DNA of 64,000 nucleotides from assembly GCA_902470695.1 (NCBI GenBank), contig CABRHH010000004.1, forward strand, positions 62,001 to 126,000. The letters are read 5' to 3'. The DNA is from an uncultured Collinsella sp. (GTDB lineage: Bacteria; Actinomycetota; Coriobacteriia; Coriobacteriales; Coriobacteriaceae). The position numbers were made by a program, and so were the translations under genes. Below are positions 24,584 through 32,460 of this stretch, piece by piece. Position 1 is the first letter of the stretch. Each line of letters starts with the position of its first letter. The notes below the pieces were generated by a model. That model was not told where the DNA came from. It was given only the letters and a program-made list of their open reading frames with translations, and did no database searches.

Positions 24584-25126
24584 CTAGAGCAGCTTCTCAA
24601 CCGCCGCACGCACCGAGTCCATGGACGCGGTCGGCTCAAAGCGCTCGACCACGGCGCCCGTGCGGTCCACCAGGAACTTGGTGAAGTTCCATTTGATGTC
24701 GGGATTCTGCTTGTAATTGCGATCAATCCCCTTCAACATGGCCGACATCGCCAGCGCCTTCGCGCCCTTGCCGAATCCCTCAAAGCCCTTCTGCGACTTG
24801 AGGAACGCGTAGAGCGGAAGCTGATTGTCACCGTTGACCTCGGCCTTCTTCATCTGAGGGAACTCAGTTTGGTAGTGCAGGGTGCAGAACTCGTGAATCT
24901 CCTCGTCGGTGCCGGGGGTCTGATTGGCGAATTGGTTGCAGGGAATGTCGATGATCTCGAACCCTTGGTCGTGCAGGTCGTGGTACATGGACTCCAGGGC
25001 CTCGTACTGAGGCGTGAAACCGCAACCGGTCGCCGTGTTCACAATGTGCATGACCTTGTTCCTGAAGTTGCCGAGCGAGATATCTTCACCTGCAGGCGTT
25101 TGGACGCTGAAATCGTAGATGGACAT
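24584..25126 (-). CDS. Glutathione peroxidase family protein
   Basis: The 180-residue thioredoxin-fold peroxidase has the catalytic cysteine in NTATGCGFTPQY, the resolving segment IPCNQFANQTPG and the tryptophan motif WNFTKFLVDRTG. The active site is cysteine, not selenocysteine. Such bacterial enzymes usually reduce peroxides with thioredoxin. First gene of a two-gene unit with the OhrR-type regulator; its promoter at 25154-25182 contains the putative operator. Confidence 0.93.
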   Translation of the reverse strand: MSIYDFSVQTPAGEDISLGNFRNKVMHIVNTATGCGFTPQYEALESMYHDLHDQGFEIIDIPCNQFANQTPGTDEEIHEFCTLHYQTEFPQMKKAEVNGDNQLPLYAFLKSQKGFEGFGKGAKALAMSAMLKGIDRNYKQNPDIKWNFTKFLVDRTGAVVERFEPTASMDSVRAAVEKLL

Positions 25127-25153
25127 GGGGATCTCCCTTCACGATGCCCAACA

Positions 25154-25182
25154 AAATATTGAGCACAATATAATTGTCTCAA
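25154..25182 (-). promoter_or_regulatory. Promoter with OhrR-like operator for the peroxidase-regulator pair
   Basis: On the minus strand a -35 TTGAGA (25182-25177) and a -10 ATATTT (25159-25154) are 17 bp apart. The spacer holds the perfect inverted repeat ACAAT-TAT-ATTGT (25177-25165), close to known OhrR boxes, and outer TTGAG/CTCAA arms flank it. A repressor bound here would block the promoter. Confidence 0.7.
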
Positions 25183-25265
25183 ACTATACCACGATGAAGG
25201 GTTGAGCCGGAAGTGATGTTGGCCTCATGCTTCTGATGCAGAAGTGGAAGGTAGAAAGGTGAGGG

Positions 25266-25637
25266 ATGTTCCTGGGATACATCCTCTTCCCTCCTGCTTC
25301 ACAGGGAAATGCGCTTGCACCTGCGATTTTCATTTCATATGACCAGCAGGGCAACGAATCGCGCATCATTTTTTCGATTGAGCAGCAATCTGGCCGCAGC
25401 GTGGTCAACGTGTATGACGATGACCACATAGGGGCATCTGGTTTGCGCGCCCTGACCGACGGCGAGTTCACATATGACCAAGAGAGCGGCACGGTTGCCT
25501 TCGACGGCAGGGAATGGAAGCTGACGGGGCCGGTTGGCGAGCGGAGTTTGGAGAACATCGCCAGCGATCGGGGGGAGCTGTGGGGCACGTATTACGAGGA
25601 CGAGGCGATGGCCCGTGCGCATCCGTTCGAGGGATAA
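25266..25637 (+). CDS. Hypothetical protein, 123 residues
   Basis: The frame starts at ATG 25266 directly after an in-frame stop and behind AAAGGTGAGGG, a plausible ribosome binding site. The product is acidic and looks beta-rich (SRIIFSIEQQSGRSVVNVYDD, GEFTYDQESGTVAFDGREWKL), with no signal peptide or known motif. It faces a truncated acetyltransferase gene. Function unknown; it may itself be a fragment. Confidence 0.5.
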   Translation: MFLGYILFPPASQGNALAPAIFISYDQQGNESRIIFSIEQQSGRSVVNVYDDDHIGASGLRALTDGEFTYDQESGTVAFDGREWKLTGPVGERSLENIASDRGELWGTYYEDEAMARAHPFEG

Positions 25638-25658
25638 GCGAATCTGAAACCTGGGATG

Positions 25659-25985
25659 TTATAAACGGCGCTCCATCGGTATGAGGGCATAATGGTCGCA
25701 AACGGCTCGTTCTCCTGTGTCCGAAAAGCCGCAGGTCAACCAAAAGGACCTGGATTGGCCGTTGCCTTCTACGGGCGCCAGGCGCACGTGGGTGAATCCC
25801 TCATGCCTGAGGCGGTTGAGAACGCAGTCGATAATGTGTCGACCGGTTCCACGACCTTGCTCGGACGCGCGCACCATGAAGAAGCCGATGCAAATGCATC
25901 CTGAATGTGCGGCCGGATCGGCGAATAGATTGTATTGGTCGATCCGGCCAGAGCTAGTGAAGAGATCTCGCTGTTGAGCAGGCAT
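25659..25985 (-). pseudogene. GNAT acetyltransferase remnant (N-terminally truncated)
   Basis: The 108-residue frame contains the acetyl-CoA loop region GFFMVRASEQGRGTGRH and the end of a GNAT domain (FWLTCGFSDTGE) but lacks the first roughly 50 residues of the usual domain. An in-frame stop lies just upstream of ATG 25985 and no good ribosome binding site is visible. It is probably a degraded gene; a short functional GNAT is less likely. Confidence 0.55.
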
Positions 25986-26084
25986 AGTTAAGATGATTCT
26001 CTAAAGGATTCGGGACCATAATGAGAATCACAAGGCCAATCGCATGTTGTGGCGAGAGAACCGGTTGCTCGGTTGTGTCGTGGG

Positions 26085-26267
26085 CTAACTTCGCGCGGCG
26101 CCGTTCCCTGCGTCATCGTTTTCTGCTGAATACCAGAATGCGTAGGCTGCGACGACGGCGTCATAAACTGCTGCAACCGCGACGTCCACGACCGCAGCGA
26201 CATTTACGACGAGAGGAATTGGGCCGGTCTTGGAATCCATTTTTGCTACCTCTGGTGTCTCATACAT
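26085..26267 (-). CDS. Candidate RiPP precursor peptide, cysteine-free and Ala/Val-rich
   Basis: A 60-residue peptide begins 12 bp after the radical SAM gene; its ribosome binding site AAGGAG overlaps that gene's stop codon. The N-terminus MYETPEVAKMDSKTG fits the YxxPx(L/V) leader motif read by RRE (PqqD-like) domains. Residues 18-46 are dominated by Val and Ala with periodic Asp/Asn/Tyr, ending in the aromatic triplet FWY; the tail is polar (SAENDDAGNGAARS). No Cys, Ser or Thr occurs between residues 15 and 46, which argues against thioether or lanthionine chemistry there. Precursor status is inferred from context. Confidence 0.72.
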   Translation of the reverse strand: MYETPEVAKMDSKTGPIPLVVNVAAVVDVAVAAVYDAVVAAYAFWYSAENDDAGNGAARS

Positions 26268-26279
26268 AGGAACATCTCC

Positions 26280-27326
26280 TTAAAACTGGGGCAAGACGCT
26301 TAAGTCATTTAAATCGCCGTCGATTAAGTCGACTTGAAGGTCTCCGTCCATATTGATATCCGCAATCAACGATGAGACCTCTTCCATCTCGTCAATTGAA
26401 TGCATGCGATTGGCCAATGCACTTACAACGGGCATGCTCCAAGCGGTCGCCATCCCAGCGTCGTAGTATTCCTTGAGGCTGTGTTTGCGAGTGTTTCCGA
26501 TGATGAGGGGCATGTAGGGGGATGCGACTATATCGCCATTAGCATGAATGGACACCTGATCAAATTGCATATGCAGTTGAGGGTATCTGATGAGATGGTC
26601 GATCGGGTCTCCCCATTCGAACATGAAATAACCGCGATAGCTCGGACTGTATCGAAGCTCGTTGATGGTGCTAACAAGTTTGCGATACTGGCTGGTCGAT
26701 GGTCGAATCGAGCGATTTCTCCTAGCTCTGCCGAGGAGCATGAGCGGCTGGACACGGATATCGATGCGGGTTGTTTTGTCCGATGCTCTCAGCTTGTCTC
26801 GAAGCAGTGTGCACAGGGGTTTGAAATCATCGATGTTGAACGATGTTGGGCAGAAAGCGATTGAAAGATGTAACGATGTTTCATTGAGTGTGAGGTCAAT
26901 GGCGTTCATTACTCGTTCGTATAGCCCTTGAAGGCCTCTCATGTGTTCATGGGAATCACAGAGGCCATCAAGGCTGAATTGGATGCCGTTCAAACCTGCG
27001 TGTTCAAGCGCGTGCAAGGTGCCTGAGTTGGCGAGCAATCCGTTTGATACGAGGTTGCATTTTACATTGGCGCCGGTCAGCATCTGCAGTGACTGAATAA
27101 CGAGTTTCTTTCGAAGTAGGGCCTCGCCCCCGCAGAAGCAAAAGCTAAAGGGATGCATTTGACAGATTGAATCAACAAGGCCGAGAACTTCTTCGTCGGA
27201 TAACTCGTTAGACATGACGGCATTTTCTCCGCTGTTGTTGAAACAGTGCAGGCAACGGAGGTTGCACATATTTGTAATGTCAAGGGCAACGCTATGAGGT
27301 GCCCCGATTATCGCAGGCATACTCAT
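26280..27326 (-). CDS. Radical SAM peptide-maturase-like enzyme with cysteine-less SPASM-like tail
   Basis: The 348-residue protein has the radical SAM motif CNLRCLHC (C21, C25, C28) and the SAM-binding GGE at 66-68. The C-terminal region about 258-292 (NGDIVASPYMPLIIGN, then SLKEYYDAG) has the outline of a SPASM/twitch domain, but the cysteine expected after DIVA is Ser269 and no cysteine follows residue 172; auxiliary clusters are therefore probably absent. ATG 27326 overlaps the preceding gene's stop (ATGA) and has GAGGAG upstream. It sits between a PqqD-like gene and a small peptide gene, so it likely modifies that peptide. Confidence 0.85.
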   Translation of the reverse strand: MSMPAIIGAPHSVALDITNMCNLRCLHCFNNSGENAVMSNELSDEEVLGLVDSICQMHPFSFCFCGGEALLRKKLVIQSLQMLTGANVKCNLVSNGLLANSGTLHALEHAGLNGIQFSLDGLCDSHEHMRGLQGLYERVMNAIDLTLNETSLHLSIAFCPTSFNIDDFKPLCTLLRDKLRASDKTTRIDIRVQPLMLLGRARRNRSIRPSTSQYRKLVSTINELRYSPSYRGYFMFEWGDPIDHLIRYPQLHMQFDQVSIHANGDIVASPYMPLIIGNTRKHSLKEYYDAGMATAWSMPVVSALANRMHSIDEMEEVSSLIADINMDGDLQVDLIDGDLNDLSVLPQF

Positions 27327-28219
27327 CGGAACTCCTCACTGAGGTTTCGAATAAACAGCTTGACGTCGCCAGAATCAAGTTCATTCGGAAGGATGCCCGC
27401 TAAAGTGAAATGGAGATGACCATTTGGACTGTCAAGGTGTTGGACAATCGGGGCATCTGACGGTACGTTGATCTTGAGCGTGGCGTACTGTTTGAGCGGA
27501 GAGCGCTTATAGTATTCGGCGATCTGGTTGAGCGCCGGTGCAAGCAGGGGAGTGTTGCACGAGATGTATTTAATGACGATGCTTCGGTTGGTGGGGTTGA
27601 CGTTCGGTTCGCATATAATCAGGCCAGTTATTTCTTCTGATTGAGTTGCAAGTAAGAAGAAATCATATGTAAAGGAAAAAACTCTTTGCCGAAGCACTAG
27701 CGGATTCTCCAATTCGGGCTCGACGTCGAACTCGGAGAAATGGATCCGATGTCCACTCTTATCCTGCTTTGCGGAAAGTGACCTCGCTGCCGCTTCCTCG
27801 ACTTCTGCAAATCTGCTTTCATCCGCAAGATAGATTGCTTCGTCAGCGCTTACTGCTGCTGAAAAGTCTGAACAAATAGGATCATTCATACTTCTTCCTT
27901 CCTTCTTCCAGGTGACGAGACCGTTTGTCGTTAGGCTATGAAGCGTTTGCATCAAATCGCGTGCCAGCATTTCGTCTGGCTGATCAGGATACTTGTCTGT
28001 AAATAGATGAAGAATCTCAGGAAGGTCGCGAATGCCGTCGCAGAGATGGAAGATTTCCTTAGCGACCCTGTTGAGAATCGTGTATACCTGTTTGCCGTCT
28101 GAGCTTAAGACGCTCAGATGATCGCTTGGCTCCTCGCGGATGTAGGTTGGATTGAGGGGCGTGGGGACGACTCCAGACAGAGAGGCGGTCTGTGCCTTCC
28201 AGTTCTCTAAACTTTCCAT
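27323..28219 (-). CDS. PqqD-like (RiPP recognition element) fusion protein
   Basis: A 298-residue protein. Residues about 30-105 resemble PqqD: DHLSVLSSDGKQVYTILNRV, then a helical part ending in LTTNGLVTWK, as in RRE domains that bind leader peptides and deliver them to radical SAM enzymes. The remaining about 190 residues are of unknown family; a mixed alpha/beta pattern (FFLLATQSEEITGLIICEP, QYATLKINVPSD) faintly suggests a GNAT-like fold, at low confidence. It is translationally coupled to the radical SAM gene and is the first gene of the operon, behind the promoter at 28246-28274. Confidence 0.75.
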   Translation of the reverse strand: MESLENWKAQTASLSGVVPTPLNPTYIREEPSDHLSVLSSDGKQVYTILNRVAKEIFHLCDGIRDLPEILHLFTDKYPDQPDEMLARDLMQTLHSLTTNGLVTWKKEGRSMNDPICSDFSAAVSADEAIYLADESRFAEVEEAAARSLSAKQDKSGHRIHFSEFDVEPELENPLVLRQRVFSFTYDFFLLATQSEEITGLIICEPNVNPTNRSIVIKYISCNTPLLAPALNQIAEYYKRSPLKQYATLKINVPSDAPIVQHLDSPNGHLHFTLAGILPNELDSGDVKLFIRNLSEEFR

Positions 28220-28245
28220 ACAACCCCCTAGGTCGTTTTTTCGAC

Positions 28246-28274
28246 ACTATAGGAACTTCAACAAGGAAAAACAA
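28246..28274 (-). promoter_or_regulatory. Promoter for the RRE-radical SAM-precursor operon
   Basis: On the minus strand a -35 TTGTTT (28274-28269) and -10 TATAGT (28251-28246) have 17 bp between them, about 27 bp before the start codon. The surrounding intergenic DNA is strongly AT-rich. Confidence 0.5.
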
Positions 28275-28356
28275 TTTCAAGAAAACGAAAACACAAACTA
28301 TTAAATTATCAAAGTGAAATAAATATATGAATAGCATTCCTCGGAAAGACGGTTCT

Positions 28357-28362
28357 TATAAT
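28357..28362 (+). promoter_or_regulatory. -10 element for the divergent membrane protein/ABC exporter genes
   Basis: A perfect TATAAT lies 45 bp upstream of the small membrane protein start. A matching -35 is not obvious. Confidence 0.4.
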
Positions 28363-28406
28363 CAGAAGTAGGGTGTCTACGAAAGGAAATGATTGGAGCG
28401 GTTGTG

Positions 28407-28754
28407 ATGGCGGACAGTGTGGTGCAGATAATCGGGTCGTGCTTACTGGCAGCATTTGGAATTCTGATGTACCGAGGTAAGCTGACGGGGTTGCTTGCCG
28501 GAATACCGCAACTGTCAGGGACGAGTTCAGAGACAGCAAGGCAAGAGGCCGAGAATCTTGGCGTGAACCGAGCGGTGGGGGCGGCGATAGTTGCCGCCGC
28601 AATCTGCCTGTTCCTGTCAGTGCTCTTTCCGGACAACAAGGCGCTTTTCGGTTTCCTGGTGGTTGTTGCGATACTTGTGGCACTCGTCTATGCAAACCGG
28701 GAATCGCTTTGGCTATTTTTGAAAGCTCGACGGCGCTCCGACGGGCATAACTGA
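28407..28754 (+). CDS. Small two-to-three-pass membrane protein (DUF3784-like)
   Basis: The 115-residue protein has a first membrane helix at about 5-22 and two more at about 63-100, with a basic C-terminus (LKARRRSD). The arrangement is reminiscent of DUF3784 proteins often seen beside bacteriocin/ABC genes, though I cannot confirm the family. ATG 28407 is favoured over 28389 because GGAG lies 8 bp upstream. It diverges from the RiPP operon and is followed by the ABC exporter, so it may act in export or immunity. Confidence 0.6.
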   Translation: MADSVVQIIGSCLLAAFGILMYRGKLTGLLAGIPQLSGTSSETARQEAENLGVNRAVGAAIVAAAICLFLSVLFPDNKALFGFLVVVAILVALVYANRESLWLFLKARRRSDGHN

Positions 28755-28840
28755 GATGGTTTTTAATGAGGTAAACGCAAGCGAAAACGATTGGATAACG
28801 TGCGTTTCACTTTGAGCGTCGCCGTTTGATGGGAGCTCAT

Positions 28841-30466
28841 ATGTTTAAGAAAACGGTTCACGAGCTATTTCAATGCAGGGGATCGCGGCTTTTCGTGATC
28901 CTCATGATGATAAATTTTATCCTCTCGTGCCTCATGCCTGCGCTAAACGGAGGGTTTGTCGACTTTCTTGTAATGAACAGGGACCCATCCCGTGTTATTG
29001 GGTTTGCGATATTTGTTGCAGGTATCGGGATATCAGCCTCCTTCATGTCATATGCGATGGGTGTAAACGTGTCCCGCGTTGTTCTGGAGATGACAACGAG
29101 GCTAATGGGGTCAACGGTTGACTCATTTGAGCGTGGACCATTGGTTAAGGGTGAAAAGGCAGATCCATCCTATGCGACGCAGAGGGTGTATGCAGACTCG
29201 AGTACCGTATCGTCGTTTGTAGTGAATAATTTTTTAACAGTCGGCCTTAATGTGGTGATGATTGTTTTTATAGCAATCATTCTGTTTTCGATAAACCCTG
29301 CGCTCCTCATGCTGTGTGCATGCTCGCTCGGTATGTACTTTCTATTATTCAAGGCGTTGAAAAAGCCTCTATATTTCAGCTCTCTTGCGAACAAGGAGGG
29401 TTTGAGCAAACTCTTTTCAGTTGTTGGCTGCGAGTTGTCTCAGCTATTCGATATCAAGTGCAATGGGGTATACGATCAGAGCGGACGGGCGCTTAAAGTA
29501 GGGTTTCAGAGATATTATCCAACTTATATGAAGGCAAGCAGGGTATCAAATCTAACCACATCCTGTGACGGTTTGATTTCATCTGTATTCCGAGGCGTGC
29601 TGCTGGTAATTTCGGGGATGGAAATACTAAACGGAAGAATGAGCATTGGTGAATTTACAATGGTCAATTCGTACTACTCCATGGCATTCGGATGTTTTAA
29701 ATACTTCCTGAACTATTTTAAATCATATCAAGATGCGAAAGCCTCATTTGACAGGCTTCAAGCCTTCTCTGAGGATGCGGAGGGTTGTGGCACCGTTTCG
29801 ATCAAGCATGTTGCGACTATCTCGTTCTCTAACGTTTCTTATCGATATGCCGGGAAGCCCTATCTGTACCGTAATATCGCTCTCGAGCTAGAAGCGGGCA
29901 AGACCTACGCTCTTGTCGGCCCGAATGGGTGTGGGAAAACTACCTTTCTCAAGGCTATTCTTGGGCTATACGACGTTGAAGGATGCCGGGTTATGGGGGG
30001 AGTGCCATATGAGGAACTGGATATGGAGGCGGCTCGCCGTGACCTGTTTGCAGTTTGTCCGCAGAAGCTCTTCGCCCCGGACGAGATAGCGGCAAGCTAT
30101 CTTGAAAAAACATCGAGATGGGGGACTGACAAGGAGCTTCGCGAGCTCATGCCGAAGTTCTGTCGTAGCGTTGAGTCCCTAGAAGGGAAGAACTGTCGGG
30201 ATCTTTCAGGAGGAGAATATCGGAAGCTGAGAATCTACGCGGCCATTTGCAAGAAACCGGAGGTGCTGATTCTTGACGAGCCAACAAACGACCTAGACGT
30301 GGCGAGCCGACTTGAGCTCACGGAGTTTGTTCGGCGAAATCCTTTCAATCAACTAATCGTTGTTGTGAGCCATGATCAGGAACTGATTTCGGCATGCGAC
30401 AAGAAGGTAAGTTTTGATTCGAATGGAGAGGAAGCCCAAAGTAGGCCCATCTCCCGAGATGCTTAA
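28841..30466 (+). CDS. ABC exporter (fused permease-ATPase), probable RiPP transporter
   Basis: The 541-residue half-transporter has about six membrane helices in residues 15-280 and an ATPase domain with Walker A GPNGCGKTT near 360, signature LSGGE near 455 and Walker B VLILDEPT near 475. No C39 peptidase domain is present, so it would not cleave a leader itself. ATG 28841 follows GGGAGCTCAT; TTG 28826 and ATG 28829 are alternatives. Its codon use is AT-richer than the core genes, like the whole 26-31 kb segment, suggesting acquisition by transfer. Confidence 0.88.
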   Translation: MFKKTVHELFQCRGSRLFVILMMINFILSCLMPALNGGFVDFLVMNRDPSRVIGFAIFVAGIGISASFMSYAMGVNVSRVVLEMTTRLMGSTVDSFERGPLVKGEKADPSYATQRVYADSSTVSSFVVNNFLTVGLNVVMIVFIAIILFSINPALLMLCACSLGMYFLLFKALKKPLYFSSLANKEGLSKLFSVVGCELSQLFDIKCNGVYDQSGRALKVGFQRYYPTYMKASRVSNLTTSCDGLISSVFRGVLLVISGMEILNGRMSIGEFTMVNSYYSMAFGCFKYFLNYFKSYQDAKASFDRLQAFSEDAEGCGTVSIKHVATISFSNVSYRYAGKPYLYRNIALELEAGKTYALVGPNGCGKTTFLKAILGLYDVEGCRVMGGVPYEELDMEAARRDLFAVCPQKLFAPDEIAASYLEKTSRWGTDKELRELMPKFCRSVESLEGKNCRDLSGGEYRKLRIYAAICKKPEVLILDEPTNDLDVASRLELTEFVRRNPFNQLIVVVSHDQELISACDKKVSFDSNGEEAQSRPISRDA

Positions 30467-30779
30467 CATATCAATTGCTGAATTGCAATCGCCCTGTCAC
30501 TTCGTGTCCACAGCCCCGCGAGGCGCTCGTTTTGTTGATACATGGCAGCGCCATCTCAGTGCGCAGCCGGTATCTCGGTCATCGCCTACGAGGAGACGCG
30601 GGTCCCCATCGATCAGTCTGCTGTAACATGGAAGGTCCGGAACCTAGCTGAAGCTGCGGTCATCATCCGGTCGCTTGTTTGATCCCAGAAGATCGCGGTA
30701 GCGACTTGAAAGTACATTGAGCCAACATCATGACGAGTTTTTCTGCGGCACCCCATTCAGTATCTTCGCCACATCAGAA
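30467..30779. other. Intergenic region with a possible gene remnant
   Basis: A 46-codon frame at 30542-30682 on the plus strand (ending EAAVIIRSLV) looks like a gene fragment rather than noise, but it lacks a ribosome binding site and I cannot name it. Nothing else is apparent. Confidence 0.35.
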
Positions 30780-30815
30780 CTATCTTAGCCATAATGTATA
30801 TTGTGGCTAAGATAG
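30780..30815. promoter_or_regulatory. 36-bp palindrome upstream of fic (putative operator)
   Basis: CTATCTTAGCCA (30780-30791) and TGGCTAAGATAG (30804-30815) are perfect inverted arms; the inner bases extend the palindrome with one mismatch. It ends 17 bp before the Fic start codon, so a bound protein would block transcription or translation initiation. Confidence 0.75.
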
Positions 30816-30832
30816 AGCAGGGGAGGACCAGG

Positions 30833-31876
30833 ATGCAATTTGACTATCGTGACAAGCTGTCTCGCCTTATGAAGCCCGAGGTCGTGTCGGCTGTGGGGAA
30901 TGTGCGCGAGCATCGGGGTCGGCAGCAACTCTACGCTGCGACGCAACCGGATGCCCTGAACAGGCTGTGTGCGGTGGCTAAAATTCAGAGTGTTGGCGCG
31001 TCCAATCGAATAGAGCACATTGCAACAACGGACGGGCGTTTGCGCGAGCTGGTGGAGGAACGCACGGAGCCGAGAAATCGCGACGAGCGGGAGATTGCCG
31101 GGTATCGGTGTGTACTCGACACGATCCATACGCGCCATGACGATATTCCGGTTACACCGAATGTCATTCTCCAGCTACACCGAGACCTCTACCGCTATCT
31201 TGATGTATCGTATGCCGGCAGGTGGAAGGACGCGGACAACGCAATCGCTGAGAGGTTGCCTTCGGGAGAGCTCGTTATCCGCTTTAAACCCACGCCTGCC
31301 GCAATGACACCCGAGGCCGTTCGACAGATCTGCGATTCATATGAGCGTGAGATGAGAGACGGGCTGTTCGACCCTCTACTCATAAGCCTCATCTTTGTGT
31401 TCGATTTCGTCAGCATTCATCCGTTTAACGACGGCAACGGGCGGATGAGCAGGCTCATGACGCTGTTGTTGCTCTACCGAAACGGATACGAAGTTGGAAA
31501 GTACGTGTCTATCGAGACGGAGATTGAACGTACCAAAGAAACCTATTATGAGGCTCTTCGTGCGAGCTCTGCAGGATGGAGCGAGGGGAGGGGCGATTAT
31601 CAGCCGTTCGTCGTTTACATGCTCGGGGTGATCGGCGCATGCTATTCGGAGCTGGACAATCGGCTTGCACTTCTATCGTCGAACGGGTCACATGAGGAGG
31701 CGCTCAGGAACTACTTTGCCGTGCAGATTGGGAGTGTGAGCAAACGTGAGATCGTGGATGCGAATCCCACCATGAGCTTGCGGACTGTGGAACGAGTCCT
31801 ACAGAAGTTCCAGGCCGAGGGCTACATTGAAAAGGTGGGCGCTGCTCGTGCGACGAGGTACCGGATGGTTCGGTAG
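30833..31876 (+). CDS. Fic domain protein with C-terminal winged helix
   Basis: A 347-residue Fic AMP-transferase-family protein with the catalytic motif HPFNDGNGR at residues 196-204. The inhibitory helix motif (S/T)xxxE appears as SNRIEH at 57-62, before the Fic core, which makes it a class II (self-inhibited) Fic. The C-terminal 70 residues (MSLRTVERVLQKFQAEGYIE) look like a winged helix, so the protein may bind the palindrome just upstream. ATG 30833 has GGAGG 5 bp before it; ATG 30794 lies inside the palindrome. No antitoxin gene is adjacent. Confidence 0.92.
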   Translation: MQFDYRDKLSRLMKPEVVSAVGNVREHRGRQQLYAATQPDALNRLCAVAKIQSVGASNRIEHIATTDGRLRELVEERTEPRNRDEREIAGYRCVLDTIHTRHDDIPVTPNVILQLHRDLYRYLDVSYAGRWKDADNAIAERLPSGELVIRFKPTPAAMTPEAVRQICDSYEREMRDGLFDPLLISLIFVFDFVSIHPFNDGNGRMSRLMTLLLLYRNGYEVGKYVSIETEIERTKETYYEALRASSAGWSEGRGDYQPFVVYMLGVIGACYSELDNRLALLSSNGSHEEALRNYFAVQIGSVSKREIVDANPTMSLRTVERVLQKFQAEGYIEKVGAARATRYRMVR

Positions 31877-32376
31877 CGTTTCGCGCGGCAGGGAATCCGA
31901 CCGCGTGACCTGCGCGTATCGTACGTGTTGCTTCCGGGTTTGCGATGCGTCCATCTGAGGTTGATTATCTGCCCTGGATGGACATGCGGTGAACCCTTGT
32001 TGCACTGATGTTCATCCAGGTGTGTTTTGGCCATCTGGAGCTGTTGTTCGGCTGTGAATGGACGAGGTGCGAACTCGGATTTCGCTGTTGCGTATTCGGG
32101 TGCGTGTTTTGTCTATTCAAGGGCCCTATTTACTTTCAGATGGCCGGAATGCGCACCCGGAGCGCGCCTATAGCTGACGCGCGAACCCTGAACGCGTAGA
32201 TATATGGCGCCGCCAAGATCCTCGCGCGCTTCCGACGGCTCCATAGGTTTGCCGTCTGGAGCGACGGCCCGTTCAGCAAGGTTTGTGGGCGGTACCTGTT
32301 TTTGCCCCATGCCTTGTCCCGGGAAAAATGGAACGGTATACTACTGCTCACGCTGGTTCGCCCGGCGCAGACACAA
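31877..32376. other. Intergenic region with palindromic repeat copies
   Basis: Five hundred bases without a gene. It contains a degenerate copy of the palindromic repeat family described at 58774-58865; the best hairpin here is 32095-32160, with arms beginning CGGGTGCG and ending CGCACCCG. Confidence 0.5.
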
Positions 32377-32451
32377 GCGGGTGTCGCCAAGTGGTAAGGC
32401 CCCAGCTTCCCAAGCTGGTATCCGCGGGTTCGAGTCCCGTCACCCGCTCCA
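32377..32451 (+). tRNA. tRNA-Gly (anticodon CCC)
   Basis: A full cloverleaf of 75 nt. Acceptor GCGGGTG/CACCCGC, anticodon stem CCAGC/GCTGG with loop TTCCCAA, T arm GCGGG-TTCGAGT-CCCGT, discriminator T and an encoded CCA end. Anticodon CCC reads GGG codons. Confidence 0.95.
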
Positions 32452-32460
32452 GTTGATTTT

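Noticed and set aside
26085..26267. Lanthipeptide, sactipeptide or lasso peptide precursor
   Set aside because: The core has no cysteine, and no LanM/LanB, lasso cyclase or protease gene is nearby; the radical SAM context fits better.
30794..30832. Start of the Fic gene at ATG 30794
   Set aside because: This ATG lies inside the palindrome and has no ribosome binding site, while ATG 30833 has GGAGG at good spacing.
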